Positions 44,447-57,496 of a stretch of DNA of 64,000 nt are shown here, piece after piece. The stretch is from the NCBI GenBank assembly GCA_022695795.1, contig MU404073.1, positions 1 to 64,000 on the forward strand. Direction: 5' to 3'. The position numbers and the translations under genes were made by a program. The first letter of the stretch is position 1; each line of letters opens with the position of its first letter. Origin of the DNA: Biscogniauxia marginata. Lineage: Eukaryota > Ascomycota > Sordariomycetes > Xylariales > Xylariaceae. The notes below the pieces were generated by a model. It was not told where the DNA came from. It saw only the letters and a program-made list of their open reading frames with translations, and searched no databases.

Positions 44447-46397
44447 ATGATTCCACCAAAGCTAGCTCTCGTAGCCGGCGCCTTGTCGGCTACTACCACA
44501 GCTCGCTCCATCCTCCGTGGCGACACGCAACAAATACTCGGGAACGCTGAGGCTTCCGACTTCAAGTGCGACCTTCCGCCTGCTTTAGATCCCTCAAGTG
44601 ACGGATTCCCGGCCGCAAGCGACATATTCTCCGGCGAGGAAGCATTGAAACTTCAAGTTGAGAGGCATGCCGCAATCGTCAAGATACCGACCATCTCTTA
44701 CGACGATAACGGGGAGCCAGGAGAGGACCCGAGATGGGACGTATTCTATACCTTGCACAAGACTCTTGCATCCTTGTATCCAAGCGTGTAAGTGGTGCCA
44801 CCTCAAGTCTCAATTGGAAGCTTGGAGACAATTTTCAAACAACCGGTGGCCTCTTGGAATCTAATTAAAGAAATAAAAAACATAGCCATATTCGAATGGA
44901 ACGCGTGACGGTTAATACATTTGGTCTGGTGTATATTATCAAAGGATCAGATACATCGCTCAAGCCGCTCTTGCTTGCTGCTCATCAAGATGTGGTCCCC
45001 GTCGCCGACGCTTCGACGTGGAAGTATCCGCCCTTCTCTGCCCACTTCGATGGACAATGGCTATGGGGCAGAGGTGCCTCTGATGACAAGAACAGTTTGA
45101 CGGGGTTATTTTCTGCTCTAGAAACATTACTGTCAAACTCCTCGTGGGTGCCAAAGAGAACCATTATTCTCGCATTGGGGTTCGATGAGGAGTGTTCTGG
45201 ACGTCGAGGTGCTGGCCAAATTGGAATATATCTGGAAGAATTGTATGGGCCGGGTTCGGTAGCCTTAATTCTCGATGAGGGCGGAATGGGCCTAGAGCTA
45301 CTTGAGAACGATACCCTTTGTGAGTATTTTAATAAGATAAATGACCCGGAATGCTTGGCTGACGACCCACGCTCAGATGCGCTGCCAGCCGTCATGGAGA
45401 AAGGCCATATTGATATTTGGATCGAGTTACACGTGAACGGAGGCCATTCGTCGACCCCATTCCCACACACTGGCATTGGGATCATGTCAGAATTTGTCAG
45501 CCAGCTGGAATCGAATCCATGGACTCCGAAACTCATCAAAGGCTCGCCGATCTATAACCATCTTGTCTGCCAGGCAAGATACTCGCCCAAAGCCGCTCCA
45601 AGTATTACCAAGTTGATCAACAAAGGGAACTTGGAGGCATTAGCTGAGGAACTCGTCACGGTCGACCGCGCTACACAATACCGCATCCAGACCTCACAGG
45701 CGGTGGACTACTTCATCGGTGGTGTCAAGATTAATGCAATGCCCGAGAGTATCACTATCGGGGTCAACCATCGCATTGCCCCACAGGATTCGATACAGGC
45801 GGTTAAGGCTAATATCCTGAAGCAGCTCAAGCCAATTATTAAGAAGTTCGGTTTATCAGTGAGTGCGTTCAAGGGGGAAGACCTCAACCCCGACTTTGAT
45901 TTGGACGAAAGCCTGTTGGATGGTGTCGTCGAGCCCATGTATGAGGTTGATTATAATGGTACTCTCATCCTCACCTCGTCCCAACCCACAACGGTGGCCC
46001 CGATTTCACCCACTTCCGGGCCAATTTGGGATGTCTTGTCGGGCACCATCCAGCACAGCTTTGCCTTTGATGGCGGCAAAGTTATTCCCGTCGGCGAGCT
46101 TATGACCGGCAACACGGACACTCGTCATTACATCAGTAGGTTACCCCCTATAGGTCCTACTACCTCATGAACCCTCGGATTGAAATGAAGTGCTAATTTT
46201 CTACCATAGATTTGTCGCCGAACATCTACCGCTGGACACCCGTCCGCAAGGGCCACAACGCCAACGCGCACACCGTCGATGAGCGCGTCGATATGTACAC
46301 GCACTTGGAGATTGCGAGTTTCTACTACGACTTGATCCGGAACTTCGATGCCTCGGACGTAGCCACCACTGATGGCTCCGACGAGGGAGAGCTCTGA
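44447..46397 (+). CDS. M20 metallopeptidase, carboxypeptidase S-like, 3 exons, 592 aa
   Basis: Exons are 44447-44787, 44886-46135 and 46210-46397. The N terminus (MIPPKLALVAGALSATTTA) is a signal peptide or signal anchor. The M20 zinc-site motifs are present: LLLAAHQDVVPV (His147, Asp149), LWGRGASDDK (bridging Asp180) and GFDEECSG (catalytic/ligand Glu pair 215-216). A further ligand is in the C-terminal HTVDERVDMYTHLE, and HVNGGHSSTPF lies in the dimerisation-lid region. CPS1-type enzymes are vacuolar or secreted di-zinc exopeptidases that take C-terminal residues from small peptides. Exon 2 begins with HIRMERVTVNTFG after a split Val codon, and exon 3 with LSPNIYRWTPVR after a split Asn codon; both joins keep the family sequence. 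The length agrees with the family. Confidence 0.93.
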
Positions 46398-47598
46398 TGC
46401 AGAAAACCCATGTGCCAGTTTCTAGTGGCTGATCCGCTCCACAAGCTTGGGTCGTGGGCCATCCACTTCTGGGTATCTAGATATCACCATACATAGTTGT
46501 TATTAGGATGGTACTGCTATAAAGTTCCCTCCTCCTTAACTCCGCGGCTTTCCTTTTTCGGACAGCAATTTTGTGAGAGCCTTAGCCTGCGTATTGAAGG
46601 ATAGGGGTTATTACCGAAGGCCTAGTAGTCACCTACCCTTCATTGGATTTATCAAGGCTTGAAAACATTTCAGGAAGACCTTAGTAGTATTCCTTGGGAA
46701 TGATATAGGTTTATATGTTGTCGCTTATAAAAAAGAATAACAAAAAATAAATTGAATACCTGCTCGACAGCATCCTACTAGCTCAGGTCCCATGTACCTA
46801 TTAGTTAGTGTCTTCATATTAAGAACTAAGTACATGACGACTTCGTAGGATGTAGCCCAGCGGCGTCTCAAGAATTTCACATGTTATAGGGTTAAACGGA
46901 AGCATGGCGGTTGCTTTACAAATCGCTCCCCACAACGCGGGAGGGTACTCACCAGGTAGGTAGGTAATTTGTTGCTGCACCCGGGACGGACCGTCCGCGA
47001 GATGTTTGCTGTTCAACAAGCGGGCGTTTGCCAAGTAAGACCAAGCCTTTTGAGATCTTGAGTTGAAATCTTCAAATAGGTAGCTCCTTAGTTAGGTTGA
47101 TATGTCACTTAATTATGTAATTATATATACCTATTAATCACGATAATCTATAGAAATGGGTTTTCTTTTTCTTTAATTCATTCTTCTTTCTTTTTCGTAA
47201 AATCACCGTATCCTTTTTGTTGTGTTTAGCCCCCTAATAGTGTTATACCTTAGGTACCTAATGTGAGATCTAGGTAGGTAATGTTAGACGTTATTAGTCT
47301 GTCAGACGGGCCCTTCCCCCCCCCCTCCCCCCTTAAGGTTCTCCCCCCACCAACGGATAGTGCAATACCTCGGTTTACAAGGTACCTGTGTAGGTACGTA
47401 TTCCGGCGGGATGACCCCCGCAGAACTGCTGTCGCTCACCACCCGAGAGACAAACTTTTAGGCGCGATAAATTTTGGCTTGAATCGTCTGGTGAAGATAT
47501 CCCGGACAAGTCTGCAGTGTCGCACTCTGCGCCCCGATTGCCTCATGGGCCGTATCCCTCCAAGGCACTTGCGACATAATGGTATGATCTGAGATACT
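46398..47598. other. intergenic
   Basis: Spacer between two plus-strand genes, AT-leaning with TAGGTA motifs (for example near 46955 and 47270). It should hold the peptidase 3' UTR and the rhomboid promoter. No gene is seen. Confidence 0.55.
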
Positions 47599-49338
47599 AT
47601 GTCGATTCTTCCCGTCATTGCTCCGCCGTCCAGCTTCCAGATTGGCCTGCGAGCAATCTTCCGCAGCTCCGAGAAGCTCCTGGCCGCCTCCACTGTCCGG
47701 CATCTATCGACGAGCCGTTCCTCGACCGAACCATGCTTCCAGGCCAGCAGTCGAGGCCTTCCGAGCCCTTTCAGGACACTGAGGCACTGTCGATCACGAA
47801 GCCTGCTGCCTCAGATCCCCGTCCGTACTGTGTTCGGCTTCCGCGCTGCAACCCACTACACGCAGCTACCCGACTCGTACGAAGATGCCATTGGACTCCC
47901 TTTCCGAAAGGAACTCCTCGACCAGAGGGAAGTTAACAGCATATTCGGACCGCATATGCCGGCGCACCAAGCCAATCAGCTGCTGAAGATTATACACGGT
48001 CGACGGGTAGCCGGCACCCTGGAAGATCCCATCCTTCAGCGGAACACTGCGCATTTTCGCCCTGCCGATAAAATAAAGGCGTTGGAGTACCTACGCGCGA
48101 ACATTCCAGTGGACGAGGTCATAAATGCCGGGTTGCGGGCCGAGGACGAGCTGAGAGTTCTCGAGGCCCAGAGACAAGCCGGAACGGAGGCCGAACAACA
48201 GTCCGAGGAGACGAGCCCGCAAAACCCGCCATCGGAACCCAACGAGGACATTAGCCAAGTGCTGACGGGAAAACTGCCAAAGAAACGCGAGACTGACTCG
48301 CCGTATGGCGTGAGTTCGTTCGACCGAATCCGTGCCGAAAACATCGCAAAGCGCGAGGCCGAAGAGAAGCGGCTGGAGGAGGAACGGAAAATGCGCGAAG
48401 AAGAGGAGGCCAGGGGGAATATTGGCACCTTGCAGACCGAGCAGCAGAAGCCAAGGGAGCTAAGCCCTCGCATGAAGAAATGGATAGCGCGCGCGACGTC
48501 CGACTTGGAAGCACCGCCTGAGATGAAGGCCTGGGAACGGCTACTGCCTGCCTTCCTGATGGCCGTCTTGGTCTGCGCGGGATGCGCCGCCTTTGCCATC
48601 ACGTACACACCCCCGAGGAGGTCTTGGAGAATGTGGCCGGATATCCCGCCAGCGGCAGCAACCTGTATAGGCATAATCGCGGCCAACTTGTGCGTCTGGG
48701 CGATGTGGAAGATGCCGCCTCTGTGGGCCTTCTTGAACAAATACTTCCTCGTCATTGCAGCTACTCCCCGGCCGATTCAGTTGATTGGAGCCGTCTTTTC
48801 CCATCACAGCCTTTCTCACCTGCTGATGAATATGGTACCGCTCTGGTTCTTTGGCACGCGTGTACACGACGAGATCGGTAGAGGTAATTTCTTGGCTCTG
48901 TACTTGTCTTCTGGCGTCGTAGGCTTCGTGACAAGCCTGTCTAACCTCGTCCTGCGCCGCGGTCTCGAGTACACGACCCAGGGTGCTTCTGCCGCCGTCT
49001 ATGGGATCGCCATTGCCTATTTCTGGATACACAAGTTCGACGAGTTCAAGATCCTGGGCTACCCGCCAGACCCGATACCGGCCCCTCAGGGGCTCGCCTT
49101 CATAGGCGTGATCTTGGGCCTGCACATAGTTAGTTTATTCTCCAAGAAGGGAAACAGCACGGACATTGCGTCGCACGTGGGGGGCATGCTGACGGGTGCC
49201 ATCGGTGTCGATCTCGTCCGGAGGCACATGGATAACAAGGCTAGGCTGCGAGCCGAGAAGTTGAAGACCATGGGAGCGCTAGACAAGATCGTCGAGAAGA
49301 AAGATAGACCGTCGTCGCTGACACCCTCTTCAACGTAG
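47599..49338 (+). CDS. rhomboid serine protease, mitochondrial PARL/Pcp1-like, 579 aa
   Basis: Single exon from the ATG at 47599. The N-terminal 80 residues are rich in Arg and Ser with few acidic residues (IGLRAIFRSSEKLLAAS, RHLSTSRSS), consistent with a mitochondrial presequence. A charged middle region contains a coiled coil (KREAEEKRLEEERKMREEEE). The C-terminal part from about residue 315 has several membrane segments and the rhomboid core: FSHHSLSHLLMNMVPLWFFG, the catalytic Ser464 in QGASAAVYG, and His526 in ASHVGGMLTG, so the Ser-His dyad is intact. Family members cleave membrane-anchored substrates in the inner mitochondrial membrane, such as the dynamin Mgm1. The long coiled-coil insert before the core is larger than in the yeast enzyme. 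Mitochondrial location is inferred. Confidence 0.92.
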   Translation: MSILPVIAPPSSFQIGLRAIFRSSEKLLAASTVRHLSTSRSSTEPCFQASSRGLPSPFRTLRHCRSRSLLPQIPVRTVFGFRAATHYTQLPDSYEDAIGLPFRKELLDQREVNSIFGPHMPAHQANQLLKIIHGRRVAGTLEDPILQRNTAHFRPADKIKALEYLRANIPVDEVINAGLRAEDELRVLEAQRQAGTEAEQQSEETSPQNPPSEPNEDISQVLTGKLPKKRETDSPYGVSSFDRIRAENIAKREAEEKRLEEERKMREEEEARGNIGTLQTEQQKPRELSPRMKKWIARATSDLEAPPEMKAWERLLPAFLMAVLVCAGCAAFAITYTPPRRSWRMWPDIPPAAATCIGIIAANLCVWAMWKMPPLWAFLNKYFLVIAATPRPIQLIGAVFSHHSLSHLLMNMVPLWFFGTRVHDEIGRGNFLALYLSSGVVGFVTSLSNLVLRRGLEYTTQGASAAVYGIAIAYFWIHKFDEFKILGYPPDPIPAPQGLAFIGVILGLHIVSLFSKKGNSTDIASHVGGMLTGAIGVDLVRRHMDNKARLRAEKLKTMGALDKIVEKKDRPSSLTPSST

Positions 49339-49724
49339 GGTGTATCATCAGCATCATCGCTGCCTCCGAGGGCGGAAAGTCTATGTAATAAAAAGATGGA
49401 TCCACGGCTCTGTGTGTAATTTTCTACAGAAATCTCCCCAGATCAGCAGGTAGGATATATATCAAATGCATCAGATTGTAGTCACGAGGGCGGAGGTTTG
49501 GGTTGTATATACATACACACGATATCTAGAGCCTTTTCTCTCCATTGCATATTGGTGGGTTTCACGTCGTTTAATAAAGCCATTGTATATAAATGTATGT
49601 ATGTGTATAGGTATGTATGTAAATCTAGCGGATCATTCTAGCAATAAAAATAACAGGATGTTGAAATAATAAAGTACAATAATGAACACCAATACAACCG
49701 TCTATAAAACGATACAATCTATAC
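49339..49724. other. intergenic between convergent genes
   Basis: Probable 3' UTRs of the rhomboid protease and the PKS. Several ATGTATGT-type short repeats lie at about 49591-49620. No gene is seen. Confidence 0.6.
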
Positions 49725-52700
49725 TCAAGAGCGACCCGCGAAAATCTTCTCAGCAAGAGATTGGGCAGTGAGAACTGGACCCATGAAATCAGAAACAGGA
49801 ACATCCACACCGAAAGTCGAGAAAGCCCAGTTGCGCAGGGCCGTTCCAATCATACTGTCCATTCCGTAGGCCACCAGCGGCTTCGACGGGTCAACATCAT
49901 CGGCGGGGACCATGAACGTCTTAGCAAATTTCTCCACGGTCGCTTCAAGAATATCGTTCAGGTCAAGAACCGTCTTAGCACCGCCTGCACCACCACGGCC
50001 CGATCCCTCGCTCTTGCGCTGGATGGCCGTCAATAGCGGTCCGACACGAGGCTGGAGCCAGAAGCGGAAGCCATGGACGTCGAGGTCTGCTGCCAGCTTG
50101 GAGGGGTCAAGACCGCTGACCAGGAAGTTCTTCGCTCCGGGGTCGAGGCGCCAGTCACCGACGCGCCCGGGCTTCATGGCCTGCTCCATGAGCAGCAGGA
50201 AGTCAAGCTCGGTGATACCGAGGATACCAGAGCGAGCGATACCTTGCTCGATAGCCAGGTTCTGCGACACAAAGCCGACCTCCAAGACCATGCTGAGGCC
50301 GACAGTCGTGGCCGGTAGGCCGAGACCGGCGCGGTAGCGGGCGAAGAAGTCGAGGAAGGTGTTGCCGGCGCAGTAGTTACTCTGCGTCGGCGCACCGGTC
50401 ATGGCGGAGATGGAGGAGAGCATGACGAAGAAGTCCAGGGGCTGGCCGGCGAGGCACTCGTGCAGGTTCCAGGTACCCCGGACCTTGGGGTCGATGGGGT
50501 ACTGCCATCCCGGGAGGTCGAGCTTGCTGAAGAGTTTGTCCTGCGATATTGTCAGTTAAAGCGTAGGGGATAGGGGGGGGGAGGGGAGCAGAGCAAGGGC
50601 TTACCTCGAGAGCCATGGCACCCTGGACCATTCCGTACACGGGGACACCGGCGGCGGCGACGGCCTTGGCCACGTCCTCCTTGTTGGAGACGTCGCCGCG
50701 CACGACGTGGACCGCGCAGCCGCGGGCGCGCAGGCTGTCGATCATGGCGGCCGCCTCCCTCTTCTCGGCGCCGCTGCGGCCGAGGAAGGTGAGGTTGCGC
50801 GCGCCGCGCTCGAACATGAAGCGCGCGAGGGTGCGGCCGAGGCCGCCCAGGCAGCCGATGAGCAGGTACGTCCCGTCGGGCCGGAACCTCATCGCGTCCT
50901 TGTGCTCCCGCCGGACGGGGATGGCGGAACCGGACTCGGGGCTGAAGGACACGACCACCTTGCCGATCCGCTGCGGGTTGGCGAACTCGGCGAAGGCTGC
51001 CGAGACCTGGGTCGCAGGGAAGAGGGCCATGGGCTGCAGGGGCCGGATCTTGCCCTCGCGGAGGTACTTCATCACGTCCTTCATGACGCTGGCAACGATT
51101 TCTGTTGAAACAAGGAGTTAGCGCGGCATTCTTTAGGGGGGAAGGGGGGGGTATCAGATTCTTTTTTTAACTTACCGGGATGCTCATCAGCGACAATACC
51201 AAAGTCGAAGGCGCTGAAGGTGGTGTTGCGCTTGAAGACGTTCAGGTCGAGGATGCCGAACTCCATAATGTCGGTGCGGCCGATCTCGATGTGCCGGCCG
51301 TTGTTGGCCATGACGCTCCACGAGGCGGCGAGCAGCTCGCGGACGAGCGAGTTGAGGGCGACGTCGACGCCGTAGCCGCCGGTGGCGGCCATGACGCCCG
51401 CCGCGAACGAGGTGTCGCGCGAGCTGAAGATGTGCGAGTCCTCGAGGCCGTACTCGCGCTTCAGGAACTCGCGCTTGGCGGGAGTGCCCACCGTGGCGAA
51501 GATCTCGGCGCCGACCATCTTGGCGACCTGGACGGCGGCGAGGCCGACGCCGCCGGTGGCCGAGTGGATCAGCACCTTCTCGCCCTTCTTCAGGCGCCCG
51601 AGGTACAGCAGCCCGTAGACGGCCGTCGCGAAGACGAGCGGCATGCCGGCCATCTCCTCGAAGCTGAGGCCGTCGGACTCGCGCATCTGGTGCAGGTGGA
51701 TGGCCTTGAAGCGCTCGATGTTGCCGAAGAGGCCCTTGCCCATCCAGCACACCTTGTCGCCGACCTTGACGTCGGTCACGCCCGAGCCGACGCGGCGCAC
51801 GATGCCCGCGCCCTCGTGGCTGAGCGACTCGGAGTGGAAGCTGCCGCGGAAGGTGGCGTACTCCTTCATGTTGAGCCCGATGGCTTTCACCTCGACCTCG
51901 GCCTCGTCGGGCTTCAGCGCGCGGTCGCGCTCGTCCGCCTTGAAGTGCAGGGTGTCGAGGAGGCCGATCTTCTCGATGTCGAGGCGGATGGGCGTCGCGG
52001 GGTCGTACTCCTCGGCCGCGGCCTGCTTGCCGATGATCTCGACGTACTCCTTGTCCAGGGCGGCGTCCTGGGCCAGCCGGCTGACGTAGAACACGTCGTC
52101 CTTCACGATGTACTCCTTGTCCATGCTGTCGGACTCCTTCGAGTACCGGCTCAGGACCTGCTTGGTCTGCGCGGCCGCCTTGCCGGCGTCGGAGTGGTCG
52201 AGGTCGATGGCGACGAATGCGAGCTGGATGTACTCGGTCTGGAGGGTACGGCCCAGACCCTGGACGATGGCCGCGTTGGGGTCGACCTTTCCGAGCAGAT
52301 CTCCCGAGGTGAGCCAGTAGATGGCCTGGGTCGAGTCGGCCAGCCGCTGCAGGTTCGCAAACTCGGTCTCGTTCAGGTTACCGTTGAACAGGCTGGAGCC
52401 CAACTCCACGATCGAGACGTAGATGGCATCGGGCTGCGGGGTGAAGTCCTTGTCTGACAGGGAAGCAGACTGAACCTTGTAGCCGCTCCGTACAAGCTCG
52501 CTTGAGAACTCTGCGACGCCGGCGGTGTTGCCTCTCGACAGTACGACAATCTCTTTGATGGGCTGCGGGTTCTGCGCCGGCTCCGTAAGCAGGGTCCATC
52601 CGGATACGGACTGGTCGACGACTCGAGTATCAAGCTCCAGCTCATCCAAAGTGCTCTTCCATGCCGAAATCGACGCATCGGGCAGGGTAGTGGCTGGGGC

Positions 52701-55700
52701 GAGCTCTTTGGAGAAGAGATCGAGAACAGACCAGAAATGCTCGTTGAAAACAGCGTTCTTATGGCTGCTGCTGTGGATTAGAAGACGGCCGGTTTCGCTC
52801 AGGAATGGCTTGACGGCGTTCAAGACATCTTCAACGGGCATGTAAAAGGACGAAGCATCAGGCAGGATGACGAGGTCGTAGGTAACGCCCTCCAGTGCGC
52901 CGTATTCTCCGTTATAGAAAAGAGTCGACTTCTCTGCGGATATATCACGACCGTCAGGGAAGGCCTCAGTAGCAGCTTGCAGGAGAGCATCGGAGGGAGC
53001 CAGGTAGGTGTATGACTTGTACCTCTTAAAGGAGGAGTCTCCCTGCAAGAGAGCAGGCAGCTTGCGAGCAAGATCTGCCTTGGTGTTGGCGATCTGGAGG
53101 ATGTTCATCCCGGGGTACTTGTGCGCGACCAGGTCCAGTGTCTGGGTCAACGAGTCCTCGACGGGCGTCGAGACGCTAGGCGCGGCGGCCTGCTCGCCCT
53201 GAAGGGCAAGCATCATGGCAACGTATATGCCCTCTAGGCGGAGGAAGCTTTCACTCAGCTCGGAGGTGCTCAGGTCGGACGCGGCAAGGTCAGCGTCGTA
53301 CTCAGCGGTTGAGATCTTCAAAGCAGAGATGGCATCGGCCAGGCGGGCAGCCGAAGGAACCGTCTTCTTTGAGACCTGGGCGGCAGCTGCGAGGTTGCGG
53401 GCCCATGTCGCCAGGACAGACTTCTCCTTGGGGGAGAGGTGGCGTCCGATGTCAGTTGCTGCGGCCGGCAGGGCACCCTTAGCGAGGGTCTCGACATCCG
53501 GCTTCCAGACGACACGGAGGTACGGGTGGCGGTCGTCAGTGACGTTCTTGTTCAGATCCTCAGCGTAGGTAATCAGGTTGACCTTCTTCGCGGTGAACAG
53601 CGGTCGTCCGTCGGGAGCCGTGAGCTGGAAGGCACCCCAGAGAGCACGCAAGCTGGTGAAGTCTCCAGTCGCGAGAACTTGTCCATTGGCGTCAACTGGC
53701 TCTGGCATGTTCGTGCCTTCGTAGGAGTAGATGGAAACTTCCTCCCAGTCGACGGGGATGAACGATCTGTTTGCGCCCTTCAGGGATCCGTTGTGCGCAC
53801 CTATCAGCAAGGCCTGCAAGCAAGTGTCCATGGTTCCGGGGTGAACGATGTAGCGAGAGTCGTTAGTGGGAACATCGGTAGGAAGCAACTTGGTGTCTGC
53901 GACACACTCGTTCGTCCACGGATCAGTTCGGATGTTATTCAATCCGTTGAAAGGAGGACCGTAGCAGAGCCCAATGTTGGAAAGCCCTCTGTACCAGGTG
54001 TGGGAAGTTCTTGGCTCTTGCACCTTGCTCTCGTCGAACAGGGGAACGATTTCGTCAATGGCCTGGCGTCCGATGACACCGACACAGTGCTCGGTCCAAA
54101 TATCATCCACGACGGATTGGATGGTGAACTCGAGCCAGTTGGTAGAGGATACGGCATTCGAGACGGTCTGGAAACGCACGCTGGTCATGATCTCGATCGC
54201 GGTGCCAGAGGGCGGGAGGTTGAGAGCCGCCTTGATGGAGAATCGCGGGATGAAATACTTGAACGGACCCTCAAACTTCACCTTGTCGTGGTAGAACTGG
54301 CGTGCCGCTTCCACGGCAATGCCGATATAACCAGTTGCGGGAAATGTGGGTTGAGGGCCGAGCTTGTGGTGCTCCAGCCACGGCAGGTCGTGGATGTCAA
54401 GCATGTTTCGCCACTGCACTTGGTCCCGGATCACACCCGGGAGCTTGCTCCCGAGAATGTCATGTCGGGGGAACTTGCGGTTCTGGAAGTCCATATTAAT
54501 ACGGTGCTTAGAACGAAGCGCACCAGCGCTGTAGTTCCAAGAGTACCGCGGGAGGTCCACCAGCGGAAGCCCCTTTCGCACGGTGATGCTTCCCTCCCTA
54601 TCTAGATCCTCGATGGCGTTGACACGACCTAGGTCAATCGGGTACCCCTTGATGAATAGGGCTCCCGCGAGATCGAGGAGACGGGTGACTGAGTTCTCGC
54701 CGCGAGACAGAGTGGCCGTGTACTCGAGATCTCGGGAGCTCACGCCAATCTTGTCGCGGATCTGTCGGATAGGACCGGCCAGGGCGGAGTGAGGGCCAAT
54801 CTCGATGATGTGGTTAATGCCTAGACCCTCGATCTCGGTCATGCGAGTCACGGCCTGCGTGAATCGAACCGGCGACTCGAGATTCTCCCTCCAGTACTCC
54901 GGTCCGGGTTGGAAGTTGAGCTTGAGCTCGCCCGTGACCGAGGAGACGAAAAGGGGAAGCTTAGTACCCTTGTCGTGCTTGGGGAATTCCAAAGCATCGA
55001 GGAAAGCAAATCCGCGGTTGGCGCACTCCTCATAGATGGCTCCGACATCCTTCATGTGATGAGAGTGGTAGGCTCGGCCGCTGGTCTTCAGGGCACGCAC
55101 GAAGACCCCATCGGCTTCAAGCTTGGCTTGTACCTTTGCGGCAGCACCCTCGTCACCGCTGAGAGTCACACTCTGGGGAGAGTTGTAACAAGCGATGCGG
55201 ACGCCCTCTTCAAGGTAGGGGGTAGCCTCCTCTGGTCCAAGGCCAACAGCCAACATAGTACCCCGTTGAGTTAGCTTATCTACCGCAACACCACGGAAGT
55301 ACGCGGCGAGGATGGCCTGGGTGTCCGTGATGGCACCAGCAGCGTAGGCGGCCGCGATTTCACCGGAGGAGTGGCCCACACATGCCAGGGGTGTGACGCC
55401 CCATTCTCTGAGGAGCTTGACAAGTGCGACCTGAACAGCGGTACAGATCGGTTGCGACAGGTGGACTTGGTCGATAGCGCTGGTAGCTTTAGGCTCAAGG
55501 AGAGACTCCTCGATGGACCAAGTTGGCGCGTCCTCTCCGAGGCTCTGGAGGACGTTGTCCATTTCTCGGATGCTCTTGAGGTAACTGGGGATGCTCTCCA
55601 TGAGCTCCTTGCCCATCTGTGCGGTCTGGGCACCTTGGCCGGTGAAGATGAAGGCAATCTTCGAGCCATTACCTCTCTTTCCGAAGGTCATCTCGTCGGC

Positions 55701-57496
55701 GTCCAAGTTCTCTGTAATAGTGTCTGCTGAAGCAATGGTATATCCACGGTTGAAGAAGAACGAGCGTCGAGTACCCAGTGTGAAGGCCAAATCGAGCAAG
55801 TCGTATTGCGATGCGACTGCCCTGTGCCTTTCCACATTGGCTTTGAGACTTGGGAAGTCCTGAGCGGAGAAAGGGAGGAGAAACTGTGTTCTCTCGTGGA
55901 CATTGAGACCGCGAGTGTTGCGGCCACTGGTAGGAGCTTCAGTGATAGCCTTAGCTACAGTGCCCCGCTTCTTAAAGGACTTATAGCCAGGAAGATACGA
56001 CTCGGACGATTCAATAATAGCGTGAGCGTTGGCACCTCCGTACCCGAAGGAGTTGACACTCGCACGTCGAACATCGAATCCGGTTGGCCATTCCAGAGTA
56101 TCTTTTACCACTTGAAGACGGCCGTTTGAGAAGTCAACTATGAGTTTGTTAGTGAGAATTTCCGCTGGGAGAAGTCATCATTTAGAAGGATATCCTTACT
56201 CTTGGGATTAAACTTCTTTACGCCAATACTGGCGGGAATGGTTCCAAGCTCCATAGCCAGCACAACCTTCATAATACTGGCCATGGCACTCGCAGCTTCC
56301 GAGTGACCGACGTTCGTCTTCACGGATCCAACTAGGAGAGAGTCTCTCTGGCTGTCTCTCAGAAACACGTTGGTAATGCCCTTTAGCTCAATTGGGTCGC
56401 CGACGGGGGTACCAGTCCCGTGACACTCGAAGTAGGATGTCTCATCGGGGTTGAGGTTCCCCGCGGAAGCATAAGCCGTACGAATGACCGCTTCTTGTCC
56501 AATAGCACTAGGCTGCGTTATACCGCTGGTCTTGCCGTTTGCGTTGGCAGCAGTACCTCGGATAACACCTCGGATTGGGTCGCCATCGCGGATGGCATCA
56601 GAGAGTCTCTTCAGGTACAGAACGCCAACGCCTTCAGCTCGGCCATAACCATCGGCCGATGCGTCGAAAGTATGACATGTCGACGTGTGTGAGAGAACGC
56701 CCATACTATCAACCGCCATCTGGACAGCAGCGTCAAGAATGAGGTTGGTGCCACCAACAACTGCTCCGTTGATCTCGCCGCTCGCAAGCGCGCGGCAAGC
56801 CATGTGTGTGGCGTACATGGAAGACGAGCAAGCCGTATCAATGGTAAAACTGGGGCCACAAAGATTGAAAACGTAGCTGATTCTGTTACTCAGGATGGTC
56901 ATGCCGTGCCCAGTCACACTGTATGGCTTTGGGTATTCCATATCCCTGAGGGCCATCGTGCAATAGTCGAAGGTAAAGTTACCAACGTAGGTACCGATGT
57001 TCTTTCCGGACACGCTGTCTAGCGGGATGCCTCCAGCCTCGAGTGCTTCGTAAGTGCACTCGAGGAGCTTCCTCTGCTGAGGATCCATGACCGTAGCCTC
57101 AGTCTGGGTGATTCCGAAGAATGGAGGATCAAAGTTGTAAATATCTTCGGAGATGAAGTAACCTCCTCGGAGCCCCAACGAGCCAGTGCCAGCTTTCTCC
57201 GAGTAGAAGCCATCGATGTTGTACCTGGAGGAGGGTGGCTCTGAATATCCCGATCTCTGCTTCACAAGCAGCTCCCAGAAGTCGGCTGGGGTATCAGACT
57301 GGCCGGGGAAGCGACAGGCTTTCAGATGTTAGCTTTGGTGACGAGATTCAATTGCGAAGAACTTACCCATTCCCACAATAGCAATGGGTTCGGTGCCATT
57401 GTACCCAGTCGAGACCTCATTGGGAGGGGTGCGGTTCCTTGAGCTTGGGCCCGAGTTGTCGCCGGAGCTGCTGGATTCGTCAAAGATAGGAGCCAT
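49725..57496 (-). CDS. highly reducing iterative type I polyketide synthase, 5 exons, 2507 aa
   Basis: Exons on the minus strand are 57367-57496, 56200-57318, 51176-56137, 50605-51101 and 49725-50540, all in frame. Domains in order: KS (IDTACSSSMYATH with the active Cys, HGTGTPVGDP, KTNVGHSEAASA); AT (GQGAQTAQMG, GHSSGEIAAAYAAG near residue 670); DH (WLEHHKLGPQPTFPATGY near 1015, HPGTMDTCLQAL near 1190); a methyltransferase-like region (about 1450-1620) whose SAM motif is replaced by MNILQIANTKADL; ER (SATGGVGLAAVQVAK near 1955); KR (LLIGCLGGLGRTLA near 2145, catalytic MLSSISAM and SNYCAGN); and ACP (VAYGMDSMIG, phosphopantetheine Ser near 2465). There is no thioesterase. All core active sites look intact, so an unbranched, reduced chain released by a separate enzyme is expected. 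No tailoring or transporter gene lies on the sequenced side. Product unknown. Confidence 0.95.

Noticed and set aside
51180..52457. 425-codon plus-strand open frame opposite the PKS
   Set aside because: It is a mirror of the GC3-rich PKS exon, made of Val/Glu/Asp/Ala/Leu-rich sequence with no domain, as expected for an antisense shadow.
53439..54605. 388-codon plus-strand open frame opposite the PKS
   Set aside because: Antisense shadow of the DH region; no recognisable family sequence.
27598..57496. Multicopper oxidase and PKS as one biosynthetic cluster
   Set aside because: They are separated by about 20 kb with housekeeping genes (glutaredoxin, peptidase, rhomboid) between them.
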